A stretch of 64,000 nucleotides of DNA, from the NCBI GenBank assembly GCA_947453965.1, contig CANGIQ010000010.1, positions 1 through 64,000 on the forward strand. Reading direction: 5' to 3'. Both the position numbers and the translations under genes were made by a program. Below, piece by piece: positions 53,988-63,005 of this stretch. Within the stretch, counting starts at the first letter, position 1. The number at the start of each line of letters is the position of its first letter. The notes below the pieces were generated by a model. The model had not been told where the DNA came from and made no database searches. It saw only the letters and a program-made list of their open reading frames with translations. Source of the DNA: Comamonadaceae bacterium. Lineage in GTDB: Bacteria > Pseudomonadota > Gammaproteobacteria > Burkholderiales > Burkholderiaceae_C.

Positions 53988-55510
53988 GCTACGAACTGGT
54001 TTGGTTCAAGCGCGATTTGCGTTGGCAAGACCACGCGGCCTTGGCCCAAGCGGCGCAGCGTGGTCCGGTGCGTTGCATTTATGTGGTGGAGCCCGAACTT
54101 TGGCAACAACCCGACGCTGCCTTGCAGCACTTTGAATTCGTGCGTGAATCGCTGCAAGCACTTGATGCTGAGCTGCGCCGACAAGGTGGTGAGCTTGAAA
54201 TTCATACCGGCGAGTTGACCGAGGTCTTGACGCGCATTTGGCGTGAAGCGCCCTTTCATTACCTCCATTCGCACGAAGAAACAGGCAATGGCTTTACCTA
54301 TGCGCGAGACCTGAAGGTGGCGACCTGGTGCCGCGCGCAGGGCGTCACGTGGCATGAGTACCCGCAGTTTGGCGTGGTGCGGGCATTGAAAAATCGTCAA
54401 CTGTGGCAACGCGCTTGGGAAAGCCACATGACCCAACCACTGCAACACGTCGATGCAGTGCATTTTTGGCAGCCACCCAGCCCCACCCCTTGGGTCATGA
54501 CGGCACCGCAACACCTGCAGCACAACCCACCGTTGCGGCAACGTGGAGGCCGCCCCTTGGCCCTGGCCACCTTGCACAGCTTTTTGAATGCGCGTAGCTT
54601 GGGGTATCGCGGCGGTATTTCATCACCGCTGTCGGCGCCCGATGCGTGCTCGCGCTTGTCGGCCTATTTGGCTTGGGGCTGCATCAGCATGCGCGAGGTG
54701 GTGCAACACACACGGGCCCACATCGCCCAGCTGCCACCCCATGCAAGCCGCCATCGTGCGGGGCTGAGCGCATTCATCAGCCGCTTGTATTGGCATTGCC
54801 ATTTCATTCAAAAACTGGAGACCGAGCCCGCCATCGAGTGGCACAACATGCACCGTGGCTACGATGGCTTGCGCGAGCAAGATGTGAACTTTGATCACCT
54901 TGAAGCGCTCACAACCGCCCGCACGGGCTGGCCCATGGTCGATGCCTGCGTCACCATGCTGCGCGAGACCGGTTGGTTGAACTTTCGCATGCGTGCCATG
55001 TTGGTGTCCGTGGCGGCCTACCCGCTGTGGCTGCATTGGCGCCCCGTTGGTGAGTGGCTGGCCACACAGTTTTTAGACTACGAACCCGGCATCCACTGGA
55101 GCCAACTGCAAATGCAATCGGGCACCACCGGCATCAACACCACACGGGTGTACAACCCGATCAAACAAGCACAAGACCATGACCCCCAAGGCCGTTTTGT
55201 GAGGCAGTGGTTGCCCGCCATGCGCCGATTACCCGACACCTGGCTGTTCGAGCCGTGGCACATGCCTGACGCTTTGCAAAAGCAGTTGGGGCTTGAGGTG
55301 GGACGAGACATTGCACAGCCTGTGGTGGATCTGGCCTCAACCACGCGTCATGCCAAGCAACAATTGCACAGCCGCCGGCAAACGACGGAGGTCAAAGCCA
55401 TGAAACAAGCGGTGGTGGACAAACACGCCTCCAGAAAAACATGGGGCCAACGCAAAACCGCCTCCCGTGCCACGGTGTCTGCCAAAGAGCAGTTAGGCTT
55501 TGACTTTTGA
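53984..55510 (+). CDS. Deoxyribodipyrimidine photolyase/cryptochrome-family protein
   Basis: The 508-residue flavoprotein has an N-terminal alpha/beta antenna domain (MSYELVWFKRDLRWQDHAAL) and a C-terminal helical FAD-binding domain. Key segments are TGWPMVDACVTMLRETGWLNFRMRAMLVS near 305-340 in parts, LDYEPGIHWSQLQMQSG near 362-378 and NTTRVYNPIKQAQDHDP near 383-399. It repairs UV pyrimidine dimers with light, or acts as a blue-light sensor. A basic Lys/Arg/Gln-rich tail of about 60 residues after residue 440 is longer than in standard class I photolyases. It overlaps the DUF2256 gene. Confidence 0.88.
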   Translation: MSYELVWFKRDLRWQDHAALAQAAQRGPVRCIYVVEPELWQQPDAALQHFEFVRESLQALDAELRRQGGELEIHTGELTEVLTRIWREAPFHYLHSHEETGNGFTYARDLKVATWCRAQGVTWHEYPQFGVVRALKNRQLWQRAWESHMTQPLQHVDAVHFWQPPSPTPWVMTAPQHLQHNPPLRQRGGRPLALATLHSFLNARSLGYRGGISSPLSAPDACSRLSAYLAWGCISMREVVQHTRAHIAQLPPHASRHRAGLSAFISRLYWHCHFIQKLETEPAIEWHNMHRGYDGLREQDVNFDHLEALTTARTGWPMVDACVTMLRETGWLNFRMRAMLVSVAAYPLWLHWRPVGEWLATQFLDYEPGIHWSQLQMQSGTTGINTTRVYNPIKQAQDHDPQGRFVRQWLPAMRRLPDTWLFEPWHMPDALQKQLGLEVGRDIAQPVVDLASTTRHAKQQLHSRRQTTEVKAMKQAVVDKHASRKTWGQRKTASRATVSAKEQLGFDF

Positions 55511-55520
55511 AACACACCCC

Positions 55521-57065
55521 ATGACTGCACCACGCAAACGCCTCATCCTCATTCTGGGTGACCAACTGGATGAAGACGCCTCGGCCTTGAGCGACTTTGA
55601 CAGCACCCACGACACGATTTGGATGGCCGAGGTGCGAGAAGAGTCCACCCACATCACGTCATCCAAGCAACGCAGCACCGTGTTCTTAAGCGCCATGCGA
55701 CATTTCGCCGCGCTGCTGCAAACCCGTGGCTGGCCTGTGATGTACCGCCATTTGGATGCACCAGACAACAGCGGTACTTTGGCGGGTGAGTTGACCAAAG
55801 CCATTGCACAAGTGAAGCCCGAACAATTGCTCATGACCGCACCCGGTGACTGGCGGGTGCTGAAAAGCCTACGCGCGGTGGCACAGCAACATGACGTGCC
55901 ACTGGAGATTCGTGACGACACCCACTTCTTCAGCACCGTGCGTGAATTCGCGGACCATGCCAAGGGACGCAAGCAATTGCGCTTGGAATACTTTTACCGA
56001 GCGTTGCGTCAAAAAACAGGCATCTTGATGGACGGCAAACAACCCGTCGGCGGTGAATGGAACTTCGATGCCAGCAACCGTGGGAGCTTTGGCAAACAAG
56101 GCCCCGGTCTGTTGCCTGCCCGCACACGCTTTGAGCCAGATGCCATCACCCGTGAAGTGATGGCCACGGTCGAAATAGAGTTGGCCAACCATCCTGGATC
56201 GATCACCACGTTTGGCTGGCCCGTCACGCGCGCGCAAGCCTTGCAGGCACTCGAATCATTCATCACCCACCGGCTCCCGAGCTTTGGCCTGTACCAAGAC
56301 GCCATGTGGGAAGGCGAAGTTTGGCTGTACCACTCGCACCTCTCCTGCGCCTTGAACCTCAAACTCCTGAACCCGAGAGAAGTGGTGCAAGCTGCTACCG
56401 ATGCGCTCGCAAAAGGACATGCCCCCATCGAAGCGGTGGAAGGTTTTGTGCGCCAAATTTTGGGATGGCGCGAATACGTGCGTGGCATTTATTGGACCCG
56501 CATGCCAGAGTACCTGGATCAAAACGCCATGCAGGCCAGTGCGCCCTTGCCCGGGTTTTATTGGACTGGGGAAACAGACATGGCATGCTTGCGCGATGCC
56601 ATTCAACAAACCTTGACGCATGGTTATGCGCACCACATCCAACGGCTTATGGTGACGGGCTTGTATGCCTTGCTGCTGGGCGTGACCCCGCAAGAGGTTC
56701 ATGCCTGGTACCTGGGTGTGTATGTGGATGCGGTGGAATGGGTAGAACTGCCCAACACGCTGGGCATGAGCCAGTTTGCAGACGGTGGGCTGATGGCCAG
56801 CAAGCCCTACATCGCCAGTGGCAAGTACATCGACCGCATGAGCAACCATTGCCAAGGATGTCGCTTCAACCCTGCGCAATCCACCGGTGAGAACGCTTGT
56901 CCATTCACCACGCTGTATTGGAATTATCTGGACCAGCATGCCGACGTTCTGGCGCGCAACCCACGCATGCTGATGCAGCTCAAAAACTTGAACCGACTCA
57001 CCGACGCAGAGCGCGCTGCCATTTCAGCGCAAGCCCAACTGCATAGACAATCGGTGCATGCGTAA
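55521..57065 (+). CDS. FeS-containing bacterial cryptochrome/(6-4) photolyase (FeS-BCP)
   Basis: The 514-residue protein belongs to the FeS-BCP/CryB/PhrB group. The N-terminal antenna domain begins KRLILILGDQLDEDASAL, and the FAD domain includes RQILGWREYVRGIYW near 316-330 and NTLGMSQFADGG near 412-423. Four cysteines fit the 4Fe-4S cluster: one in DMACLRDA near 354 and three in HCQGC and ACPF near 442-460. Family members repair (6-4) photoproducts or act as light sensors. It starts ten bases after the other photolyase gene, so the pair is probably co-expressed. Confidence 0.88.
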   Translation: MTAPRKRLILILGDQLDEDASALSDFDSTHDTIWMAEVREESTHITSSKQRSTVFLSAMRHFAALLQTRGWPVMYRHLDAPDNSGTLAGELTKAIAQVKPEQLLMTAPGDWRVLKSLRAVAQQHDVPLEIRDDTHFFSTVREFADHAKGRKQLRLEYFYRALRQKTGILMDGKQPVGGEWNFDASNRGSFGKQGPGLLPARTRFEPDAITREVMATVEIELANHPGSITTFGWPVTRAQALQALESFITHRLPSFGLYQDAMWEGEVWLYHSHLSCALNLKLLNPREVVQAATDALAKGHAPIEAVEGFVRQILGWREYVRGIYWTRMPEYLDQNAMQASAPLPGFYWTGETDMACLRDAIQQTLTHGYAHHIQRLMVTGLYALLLGVTPQEVHAWYLGVYVDAVEWVELPNTLGMSQFADGGLMASKPYIASGKYIDRMSNHCQGCRFNPAQSTGENACPFTTLYWNYLDQHADVLARNPRMLMQLKNLNRLTDAERAAISAQAQLHRQSVHA

Positions 57066-57618
57066 TTTTTTTGGCTTGGTATTTTTTTGTTTGGGCTGCA
57101 CGATATGGGCGCATGCCCAAAGCGACAACTACAACTTGGTCGTCCAAGTGCAGCAAATTGAAAACAGAAAGTTTTCCACCACCGCGAGTTTCAAACTGCC
57201 CCTCAAGCACTGTCAAGCCTGGCACTACCTGACCGACTACGACGCCTCCACAGCGATTCCGGGCGTTCTTTCTTCCCAAACTACCCGCTTGGGGCACAAC
57301 AAAGCGCAAGTGAAGCTGCTCATGGAAGAGCGCATTTTGTTCTTCAATATCCGAATGAACTCGGTACTCGAGTTTTTAGAAACGCCCAACGTCGGCACCG
57401 ACTTTGTACAAACCGCAGGTGAAGCCAAATCGTTTCAAGGCACGTGGCGCATTGAACCCAAAGACAACGGCACGTTGTTTCGCTACCAGTCTGTTTTTCA
57501 ACCCGATTCTGCGCTGCCCATGGTGGTGATCAAGTATTTCTTTAACCGGCGCCTGCGCAACAGCTTTGCTGCGATTGCGCAATACGGCGCAACGCAGCAA
57601 CACATTGCGTGTGATTAG
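57058..57618 (+). CDS. Secreted SRPBCC/START-like protein
   Basis: The 186-residue protein has a signal peptide (1-21) and a fold resembling SRPBCC (START-like) lipid-binding proteins. CQAWHYLTDYDASTAIPGVLSS near 52-73 matches the typical start, and GTWRIEPKDNGTLFRY near 123-138 follows. It overlaps the FeS-BCP gene by eight bases and so belongs to the same operon. The ligand is unknown. Confidence 0.75.
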   Translation: MRNFFGLVFFCLGCTIWAHAQSDNYNLVVQVQQIENRKFSTTASFKLPLKHCQAWHYLTDYDASTAIPGVLSSQTTRLGHNKAQVKLLMEERILFFNIRMNSVLEFLETPNVGTDFVQTAGEAKSFQGTWRIEPKDNGTLFRYQSVFQPDSALPMVVIKYFFNRRLRNSFAAIAQYGATQQHIACD

Positions 57619-58451
57619 CTGGTCGCCAAGGCCATCACGCCTGTGGCCGTGTTGGAAATTGGGATGTGGTAGTTTTGATGCACGGGCTTCACATGGTCAC
57701 CCAAAGCGCCACGCATGGCCAACCACATCACCAACTCCACACCTTGGGTGCCGGTTTTCTCAACCAACTCATGGATGCTGTACTGCGTGGCCCACTCGGG
57801 GTTCTTTTGCAGACTGTCCATGAACTCCAAATCAAAGGCCTTGTTGATGTGGCCTGCACGCTCACCGTCGAGCTGGTGGCTCAAGCCACCGGTGCCCAGC
57901 ACCACCACATTCAAGTCGCTGTCCCAGCTGCGAATGGCCTCACCCACGGCCTTGCCTAAGTTGTAGCAGCGCTTGGCCGATGGCAGCGGAAACTGCACGG
58001 TGTTGATGCAAATCGGCACGGTCAGGACAGGGCATGTGTCGCCTGGCCAGAACAGTTTGAGGGGCAAGGTGAAGGCATGATCGACCAACATTTCTTGGCA
58101 AGTCACCACGTCGAATTCTTTTTCTACCAGCTCGTTGATGATGTGCCATGACAAATCAGGCGCGCCCTTGAACGGTGGCAAGGTGGGAATGCCCCAGCCC
58201 TCGTCGGCGTTGTTGTATTGCGCAGCAGCACCGACCGCAAAGGTGGGCATTTTGTCGAGGAAAAAGTTCAAGCCGTGGTCGTTGTAGAACACCACTGCCA
58301 CATCGGGCTTGACCTTACCCAACCATTCGTGAATGGGTGGGAAGCCATCAAAGAACGGTTTCCAGTACGGGTCTTGCTGAATGCCTTTGGCGATGGCGCC
58401 GCCAATGGATGGGATGTGCGATGAGGCGAGGCCGCCAACGATGTTTGCCAT
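57615..58451 (-). CDS. pmdB: Protocatechuate 4,5-dioxygenase beta subunit (LigB/PmdB)
   Basis: The 278-residue protein is the catalytic subunit of the class III extradiol dioxygenase that cleaves protocatechuate between C4 and C5. Iron ligands are visible as His12 in SSHIPSIGG and His59 in NDHGLNFF, with an acidic ligand expected near residue 240. VVLGTGGLSHQLDGERAG near 183-200 is a family motif. The alpha subunit gene precedes it by 18 bases. Gallate or another catecholic acid is a possible alternative substrate. Confidence 0.92.
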   Translation of the reverse strand: MANIVGGLASSHIPSIGGAIAKGIQQDPYWKPFFDGFPPIHEWLGKVKPDVAVVFYNDHGLNFFLDKMPTFAVGAAAQYNNADEGWGIPTLPPFKGAPDLSWHIINELVEKEFDVVTCQEMLVDHAFTLPLKLFWPGDTCPVLTVPICINTVQFPLPSAKRCYNLGKAVGEAIRSWDSDLNVVVLGTGGLSHQLDGERAGHINKAFDLEFMDSLQKNPEWATQYSIHELVEKTGTQGVELVMWLAMRGALGDHVKPVHQNYHIPISNTATGVMALATS

Positions 58452-58469
58452 GGTGTGTCTCCTGAATGT

Positions 58470-58820
58470 TTATTGATGAGCCGCCGCGCGCAGCTTGGCT
58501 TTAAATTCTTCTTTGGTCATGCCGGTTTGAGCGGCGCCCAGGTCTTGCACGTCCAAGCCCAAAATTCCTGCGAACTTGGCGAGGTAATACACATTGCCCC
58601 CTGCAGCAATCAGGCCCAGCACGTTGCGGGTACGAATGGCATCGGCTTGTTCTGCATTCAGACCATAGTCCTTCATGTATGCCTCTTCATCGGCTTTGAA
58701 GGCATTGCGGTTGTCTGCGCTGTTGAAGGAATAGCACATCTTGTTCAGGGCGTAGCCCTTTTGGGCCTGGTCACCGTCAAACAAGGTGGTGCCAAAAATC
58801 CGCTCAGGTTTGTGGCTCAT
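58470..58820 (-). CDS. pmdA: Protocatechuate 4,5-dioxygenase alpha subunit (LigA/PmdA)
   Basis: The 116-residue helical protein matches LigA, which forms the lid over the LigB active site. GYALNKMCYSFNSADNRNAFKADEEAYM (split at 22-49) and the middle NVLGLIAAGGNVYYLAKFAG near 66-85 are typical. It is transcribed before pmdB and diverges from a LysR gene with 87 bases between the starts. Confidence 0.93.
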   Translation of the reverse strand: MSHKPERIFGTTLFDGDQAQKGYALNKMCYSFNSADNRNAFKADEEAYMKDYGLNAEQADAIRTRNVLGLIAAGGNVYYLAKFAGILGLDVQDLGAAQTGMTKEEFKAKLRAAAHQ

Positions 58821-58907
58821 GGTGGTCTCCGTGATTGAAGTTGTTCAATGGCCTGGAGTGTGAGCTTTTAAAACCATAAAATAAACAATGCAATACTCAT
58901 TTATTCC

Positions 58908-59798
58908 ATGAAAAAATTTAATCATTTGGATTTGGACGGGCATTTGCTGCATTTGCTCAGCACCGTGATTGAGCAAGGCTCCGTCACCGCTGCCGCCAAT
59001 ACCCTGGGCATCACACAATCGGCGGTGAGCCACCAGCTCGACCGCTTGCGCGCCATCGTGGGTGATGCTTTGTTTGTCAAATCAGGGCGCGGCATTGTGC
59101 CCACAGCACGCGCCGAAGCTTTGGCGTTACAAGCCCAAGGGCTGCTGACTCAGTTGCAAGGCTTTGTGCACAGCGGTGCGTTTGAGCCCGCGCGCCTGAG
59201 CCAATGCTTCACCATCGCCGCCAACGATTTGCAACGCGATCTGCTGCTACCCGGTTTGCTCAACCGCTTGCAAGCCCAAGCCCCAGGGGTGAGCTTGCGG
59301 GTGGTGCCGTCTGATGTGCCCAGCGCCGACATGCTGCGCGCACAAGACTGCCAGCTGGTGATCAGCCCTCGCCCGCCGGATGCCACTGACATCAAACACA
59401 AGCGCTTGTTTGTCGACAGCTACCGGGTGTTCTATGACCCGCAAGTGCGTAAAGCGCCGCGTTCGCTCAAAGCCTATGAAGCGGCAGAACACGTCACCGT
59501 GGTACACCAGCCGCGACGCAGCTTAGACATTGATGAGCTGTTGCTGAAAAAAGGCGTGCAACGCCGCTTTGCCGCCACGCTCAGCAGTTTTGCTGGCGTG
59601 GCCGCCTTCGTCACAGGCACAGACCGCTTGGCCACCCTGCCCGGCTTGTTGCGTCAAAGTTTGTTACGCGGATTGGCCGATGCGCCGGTGCCCTTTGACA
59701 CACCCGACATGCCCATGTACGCAATTTGGCATGTGCGGCATCAGCAAGACCCGGTGCATATTTGGTTGCGGGAGCAGCTCTTTGCATCTCAATCATGA
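58908..59798 (+). CDS. LysR-family regulator divergent from pmdAB
   Basis: The 296-residue protein has a LysR helix-turn-helix (VIEQGSVTAAANTLGITQSAVSHQ, split at 21-44) and an effector domain to the end. It is divergent from the dioxygenase genes, and the AT-rich 87-base gap (58821-58907, with AAAATAAACAATGCAATACT) is the natural operator region. Control of pmdAB by an aromatic inducer is inferred. Confidence 0.9.
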   Translation: MKKFNHLDLDGHLLHLLSTVIEQGSVTAAANTLGITQSAVSHQLDRLRAIVGDALFVKSGRGIVPTARAEALALQAQGLLTQLQGFVHSGAFEPARLSQCFTIAANDLQRDLLLPGLLNRLQAQAPGVSLRVVPSDVPSADMLRAQDCQLVISPRPPDATDIKHKRLFVDSYRVFYDPQVRKAPRSLKAYEAAEHVTVVHQPRRSLDIDELLLKKGVQRRFAATLSSFAGVAAFVTGTDRLATLPGLLRQSLLRGLADAPVPFDTPDMPMYAIWHVRHQQDPVHIWLREQLFASQS

Positions 59799-59812
59799 GA
59801 GACCTTTTTCTT

Positions 59813-59834
59813 TCGCTATAACTAACATTAGCGA
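59813..59834. promoter_or_regulatory. Dyad-symmetric site before the LuxR gene
   Basis: TCGCTA at 59813-59818 and TAGCGA at 59829-59834 form an inverted repeat with a 10-base spacer, and CTAACATTAG at 59822-59831 is itself a palindrome. The total length of 22 bases is like a LuxR-type box. It lies 60 bases before the LuxR start. Confidence 0.5.
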
Positions 59835-59894
59835 GTGAGGCCATAGCACTGCGCGCATAAAATTTTGGAACGACAGCAACAAAATGAATAGCGC

Positions 59895-60965
59895 ATGACG
59901 GCTCCTGCATACCGCCTAAACGATCAAGAGATGCAATTGATGCTTGGCATGATTGACAAGCTCAACAGGAGCACGAATTCAACGCACATTCGGCAATCAA
60001 TTGCGGATGACCTGTTGACGCTGACGAATGCAGACATGTTTGCATCTTTTGTTTGGAATGACAGCTTGCAGCAGTTTGATGATTTGGTCTACATCAACAT
60101 GTCGCAAGAGAATCTGGATAGATACGCTGAGTATTATCAGTACCGCGATCCTATTACCCCGCATCTTCAACTTCGTAAAGAAGCAACCCTCGTCAACGAT
60201 GTGATGGCGCAAGACGCGCTAGAGCGCACTGAATTCTTTAATGATTTTCTGCAAGCAGATGGATTGAAGTGGGGAATCAACCTGTATGCCTACGACGGAG
60301 ATTTGAATGTAGGTGACTTGCGTATCTGGAGAAGTGACGAACGCACGCCATTCAGTTCACGGGAGGTGGCGTTACTCAATCTGCTCAAGCCCCATTTCAC
60401 GAATGCAATGATCAATGCAAAAGCAATGAAGCATATGCAAGAGCAAGTTTCAGGCTGGCATGACCTCTGGGAACATCATCCAAATCCTTGTTTTGTATTT
60501 AATCGCGCACTAAAGAACATTCACCGCAATCAAGCCGCTCTGGCGCTGATGAAATCATTGACGCTCAACGAGCAATTGTTGTTGCTTGAAGCCGCATTTC
60601 AATACGCCAAGTCAAGCAACGCAAATGAACATTGGCAAGGCTACAGATTTTCCTTATCTAAAAGTGAACTAGCCTTGGAGGACCGTCGTGATTTATTGAT
60701 GATTCAACTCAACCCACAATCAAAAGCCGTGATCGACCAAGCATGGATTCTTCAGCGCTTTCACTTGACGCCAACGGAAGCAAAAATGTGTCTGTTGATG
60801 CTGAGAGGCATGACTGATCAATCAATGGCTGATCATTTATTTCGCAGCGTATGGACGGTGCGCGCGCACACAAAGAGTATTTTTGAAAAGCTGAAAGTCG
60901 CAGGCCGCGCAGAACTGACACACTTAATCACAACAACAGTCGCGGATATACAGATTCCCACATAG
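59895..60965 (+). CDS. LuxR-family transcriptional regulator with GAF-like sensor domain
   Basis: The 356-residue protein ends in a LuxR helix-turn-helix (FHLTPTEAKMCLLMLRGMTD near 294-313, TVRAHTKSIFEKLKVAGRAE near 324-343). The N-terminal ~250 residues look like a GAF/PAS-type sensor (REVALLNLLKPHFTNAM near 156-172) rather than an acyl-homoserine-lactone domain. Its DNA is less GC-rich than the average of the window. CTAA-NN-TTAGCGA motifs lie before it and after it, so it may control itself and the next gene. Confidence 0.85.
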   Translation: MTAPAYRLNDQEMQLMLGMIDKLNRSTNSTHIRQSIADDLLTLTNADMFASFVWNDSLQQFDDLVYINMSQENLDRYAEYYQYRDPITPHLQLRKEATLVNDVMAQDALERTEFFNDFLQADGLKWGINLYAYDGDLNVGDLRIWRSDERTPFSSREVALLNLLKPHFTNAMINAKAMKHMQEQVSGWHDLWEHHPNPCFVFNRALKNIHRNQAALALMKSLTLNEQLLLLEAAFQYAKSSNANEHWQGYRFSLSKSELALEDRRDLLMIQLNPQSKAVIDQAWILQRFHLTPTEAKMCLLMLRGMTDQSMADHLFRSVWTVRAHTKSIFEKLKVAGRAELTHLITTTVADIQIPT

Positions 60966-61003
60966 CTAACTTTATGAAGGATGCAATTAGCTAAGGTTAG
61001 CGA
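60965..61003. promoter_or_regulatory. Inverted-repeat site before the duplicated-domain gene
   Basis: GCTAAC at 60965-60970 and GTTAGC at 60996-61001 are inverted copies, TTAGCTAA at 60988-60995 is a palindrome, and CTAAGGTTAGCGA at 60991-61003 closely matches CTAACATTAGCGA upstream of the LuxR gene. This suggests one regulator for both genes. Confidence 0.5.
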
Positions 61004-61160
61004 TATGGCAATCAGTTCGGCAAAAATTGTTTGCCAACCAAACTGCAAGTGGCAACGCAATGCCTTTTGCATACTGCACAAGTATTCATCCATGACGAAT
61101 ATGGCATAGGCACTTATTTTGCTGAGTGTTGAGCACCTCAACACACGTGGAGTGGCCACC

Positions 61161-62165
61161 ATGTCTATCAGCAACATCAACAGTTCAATTAGAAATCAGT
61201 ATCCCCAAATCAATACCCCATCTGTAAACAAAACTGCAGATCCAGGAGTTGTGCCTACAAAATCAAGCAGCACAACGGCTGCAAGCGATACGGTCACTAT
61301 CTCGATGGCTGGTCAAGCCATCGCCAGTACAGCAACTGGTTTTACAACGATGCTGCAAGCCTTTGACCCTGGACGTGCATTGACGGAGGATGACAAGGCG
61401 CTGATCGGTTACCCGAATTTCAGCAATCCTTACGTCACGAGCATGGCTGCAACAATTAGCGCATTACGTGAGAGTGGGCATATTCAAGGCAAGATGACCA
61501 GCGCATACGTCAAAGATGACGTTGGGGGGCAATTTAGTGTTTTTGATTTGATGCCAAAAGATAAGCAGTCGCAAGCTGAATTTGCCCCACTTAAAAACCG
61601 CATGATGGCCAAGTTTGCAGAGTACAAAAATGATACGGTTGATGCATCAACAAAACTTGCAAATGAAAAGTTTCTGTTGAGCTTAGGTCGCGATGTGGAT
61701 GCAACAACAGCCGCGTTAAGCGTTCCCGCAACAGGGACTGATTCTGCGCGTCGATTGACGCTGGAAGACATGGTGCTGATTGGCTATCCTGACCCCAGCG
61801 ACCCCAATGTCGCCATCCTAGCTGAAGGTATCAGCCAAGCACGTGAAACAGGTCAGCTTCAAGGCCCCATGACAGAAGCCTTTTTAAAGGGCGGTAATGC
61901 TCAATACAAATTTGGTTTGTTTGACATGTTGCCGAGCGATCCTGCATCACTCAAGTCCTCTGCCAAAACAAAGAAGGCTGTGCTGGATAGATTGCATGGT
62001 GTGAAAGACACGAAAGAGGCTGACTTGAACAAGATGTTGCGTAAAGCAGGCTTCCTGCACACGGCAGAAACGGATGCAGCGCAAACTATTCAGTCGCCAC
62101 CCACTCAAACGCCAAAGCTCAAAGCGATGTTGCGTGACTACAGCGCATATTCAGAGGCAAGCTGA
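61161..62165 (+). CDS. Unrecognised protein with an internal ~60-residue duplication
   Basis: The 334-residue protein starts with a Ser/Thr/Asn-rich region (1-65) lacking a signal peptide. Two similar blocks follow: residues 73-132 and 198-258 share the order LT-x2-D-x3-IGYP, a middle (I/S)-x3-RE(S/T)G-x(I/L)QG-x-MT-x-A(Y/F)-x-K, and an end F-x(V/L)FD(L/M)(M/L)P. The tail is Lys- then Gln/Pro-rich. I know no family with this pattern. It follows the LuxR gene after 195 bases that hold matching palindromes, so control by that regulator is likely. ATG 61161 is preferred over 61119. Confidence 0.7.
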   Translation: MSISNINSSIRNQYPQINTPSVNKTADPGVVPTKSSSTTAASDTVTISMAGQAIASTATGFTTMLQAFDPGRALTEDDKALIGYPNFSNPYVTSMAATISALRESGHIQGKMTSAYVKDDVGGQFSVFDLMPKDKQSQAEFAPLKNRMMAKFAEYKNDTVDASTKLANEKFLLSLGRDVDATTAALSVPATGTDSARRLTLEDMVLIGYPDPSDPNVAILAEGISQARETGQLQGPMTEAFLKGGNAQYKFGLFDMLPSDPASLKSSAKTKKAVLDRLHGVKDTKEADLNKMLRKAGFLHTAETDAAQTIQSPPTQTPKLKAMLRDYSAYSEAS

Positions 62166-62175
62166 TTGGCAGTTG

Positions 62176-62622
62176 TCAGCGTGGCGCGAAAAAATCCATG
62201 TTGCAAAACGCCTCCAGCGAGATGATGGGGCAAGCGCTCATCCGCTCAAACTCAGCAGCAATGGCTAACAAATCACGATCACCAGATACCAGTAATTTCG
62301 CTTTTCCTACCAAGGCGAGATGCATAAACGCCAGGTCAAATGCATCGCGGCATGCAGGCACTGATGGTGGCGGCTGCGGGATGCGCACGGTTTGAACATA
62401 AGGCAAATAGTCGGCCAACAACTCCTGTTGCTCCAGCGATGACAAGCGAAACTTGGGATAGCTCAACACACGCACCAACTCTTGCACCGTGGCCGTGCTG
62501 GCCAAAGGCAGCACCAGTTCGCGCTGCCAAGCCTGCCGCACCTGCCCTGCAATACCACTTCGAAACACCAGTGCAGACAACACCACATTGGTGTCCAGCA
62601 CCACACGAACAGCGCTGCTCAT
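62176..62622 (-). CDS. PIN-domain toxin (putative RNase, COG1569 type)
   Basis: The 148-residue protein has the PIN fold acidic residues in VLDTNVVLSALVF near 8-20, CRDAFDLAFMHLAL near 88-101 and LLVSGDRDLLAI near 108-119. Such VapC-like toxins cut RNA with Mg2+. It overlaps the antitoxin gene by four bases and lies downstream of it, the usual order. Confidence 0.85.
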   Translation of the reverse strand: MSSAVRVVLDTNVVLSALVFRSGIAGQVRQAWQRELVLPLASTATVQELVRVLSYPKFRLSSLEQQELLADYLPYVQTVRIPQPPPSVPACRDAFDLAFMHLALVGKAKLLVSGDRDLLAIAAEFERMSACPIISLEAFCNMDFFAPR

Positions 62623-62939
62623 TTTTTGGGGTGCGCTCTTTTTGCAACGGTCTTCTTGGGCTTGGCTGGGTTCGCGTCATAGGCCATGGACGGCTCATTG
62701 ACCATGGCTGGCACCCGCGCAGGTGCCCTCGCCCACGCCACGGCTGCACCGATGTCTTCGTCTGTGAGGTCGAGCTCGGCCAGTTTGGCACGCACCGCAT
62801 CGCCACGTTGAATACGCACAGGCGTCAGGATGAGTTGGCCTCCTCGCGCCTCAACATCAAAGTATTCGGTTGCCCCAACGGCTTGGACCAAGCTTTTGGG
62901 CAGGGTGAGCTGATTTTTAGCAGTGATTTTGGCAAGCAT
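62619..62939 (-). CDS. AbrB/MazE-type antitoxin
   Basis: The 106-residue protein has an N-terminal SpoVT-AbrB DNA-binding domain (MLAKITAKNQLTLPKSLVQA) and a disordered Pro/Lys-rich C-terminus that would wrap the PIN toxin. A perfect operator-like palindrome lies directly upstream, fitting autoregulation. Confidence 0.85.
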   Translation of the reverse strand: MLAKITAKNQLTLPKSLVQAVGATEYFDVEARGGQLILTPVRIQRGDAVRAKLAELDLTDEDIGAAVAWARAPARVPAMVNEPSMAYDANPAKPKKTVAKRAHPKK

Positions 62940-62950
62940 GGGTTTTAAAG

Positions 62951-62971
62951 AAAGTAAGGAATCCTTACTTT
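62951..62971. promoter_or_regulatory. Operator palindrome of the toxin-antitoxin module
   Basis: AAAGTAAGGA and TCCTTACTTT are perfect inverted 10-base arms around one central base, 11 bases before the antitoxin start (reverse strand). This is the expected site for an AbrB-type repressor. Confidence 0.7.
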
Positions 62972-63005
62972 ACTTCAAACACCTCAGTCAATCTATCAGC
63001 GTGAA

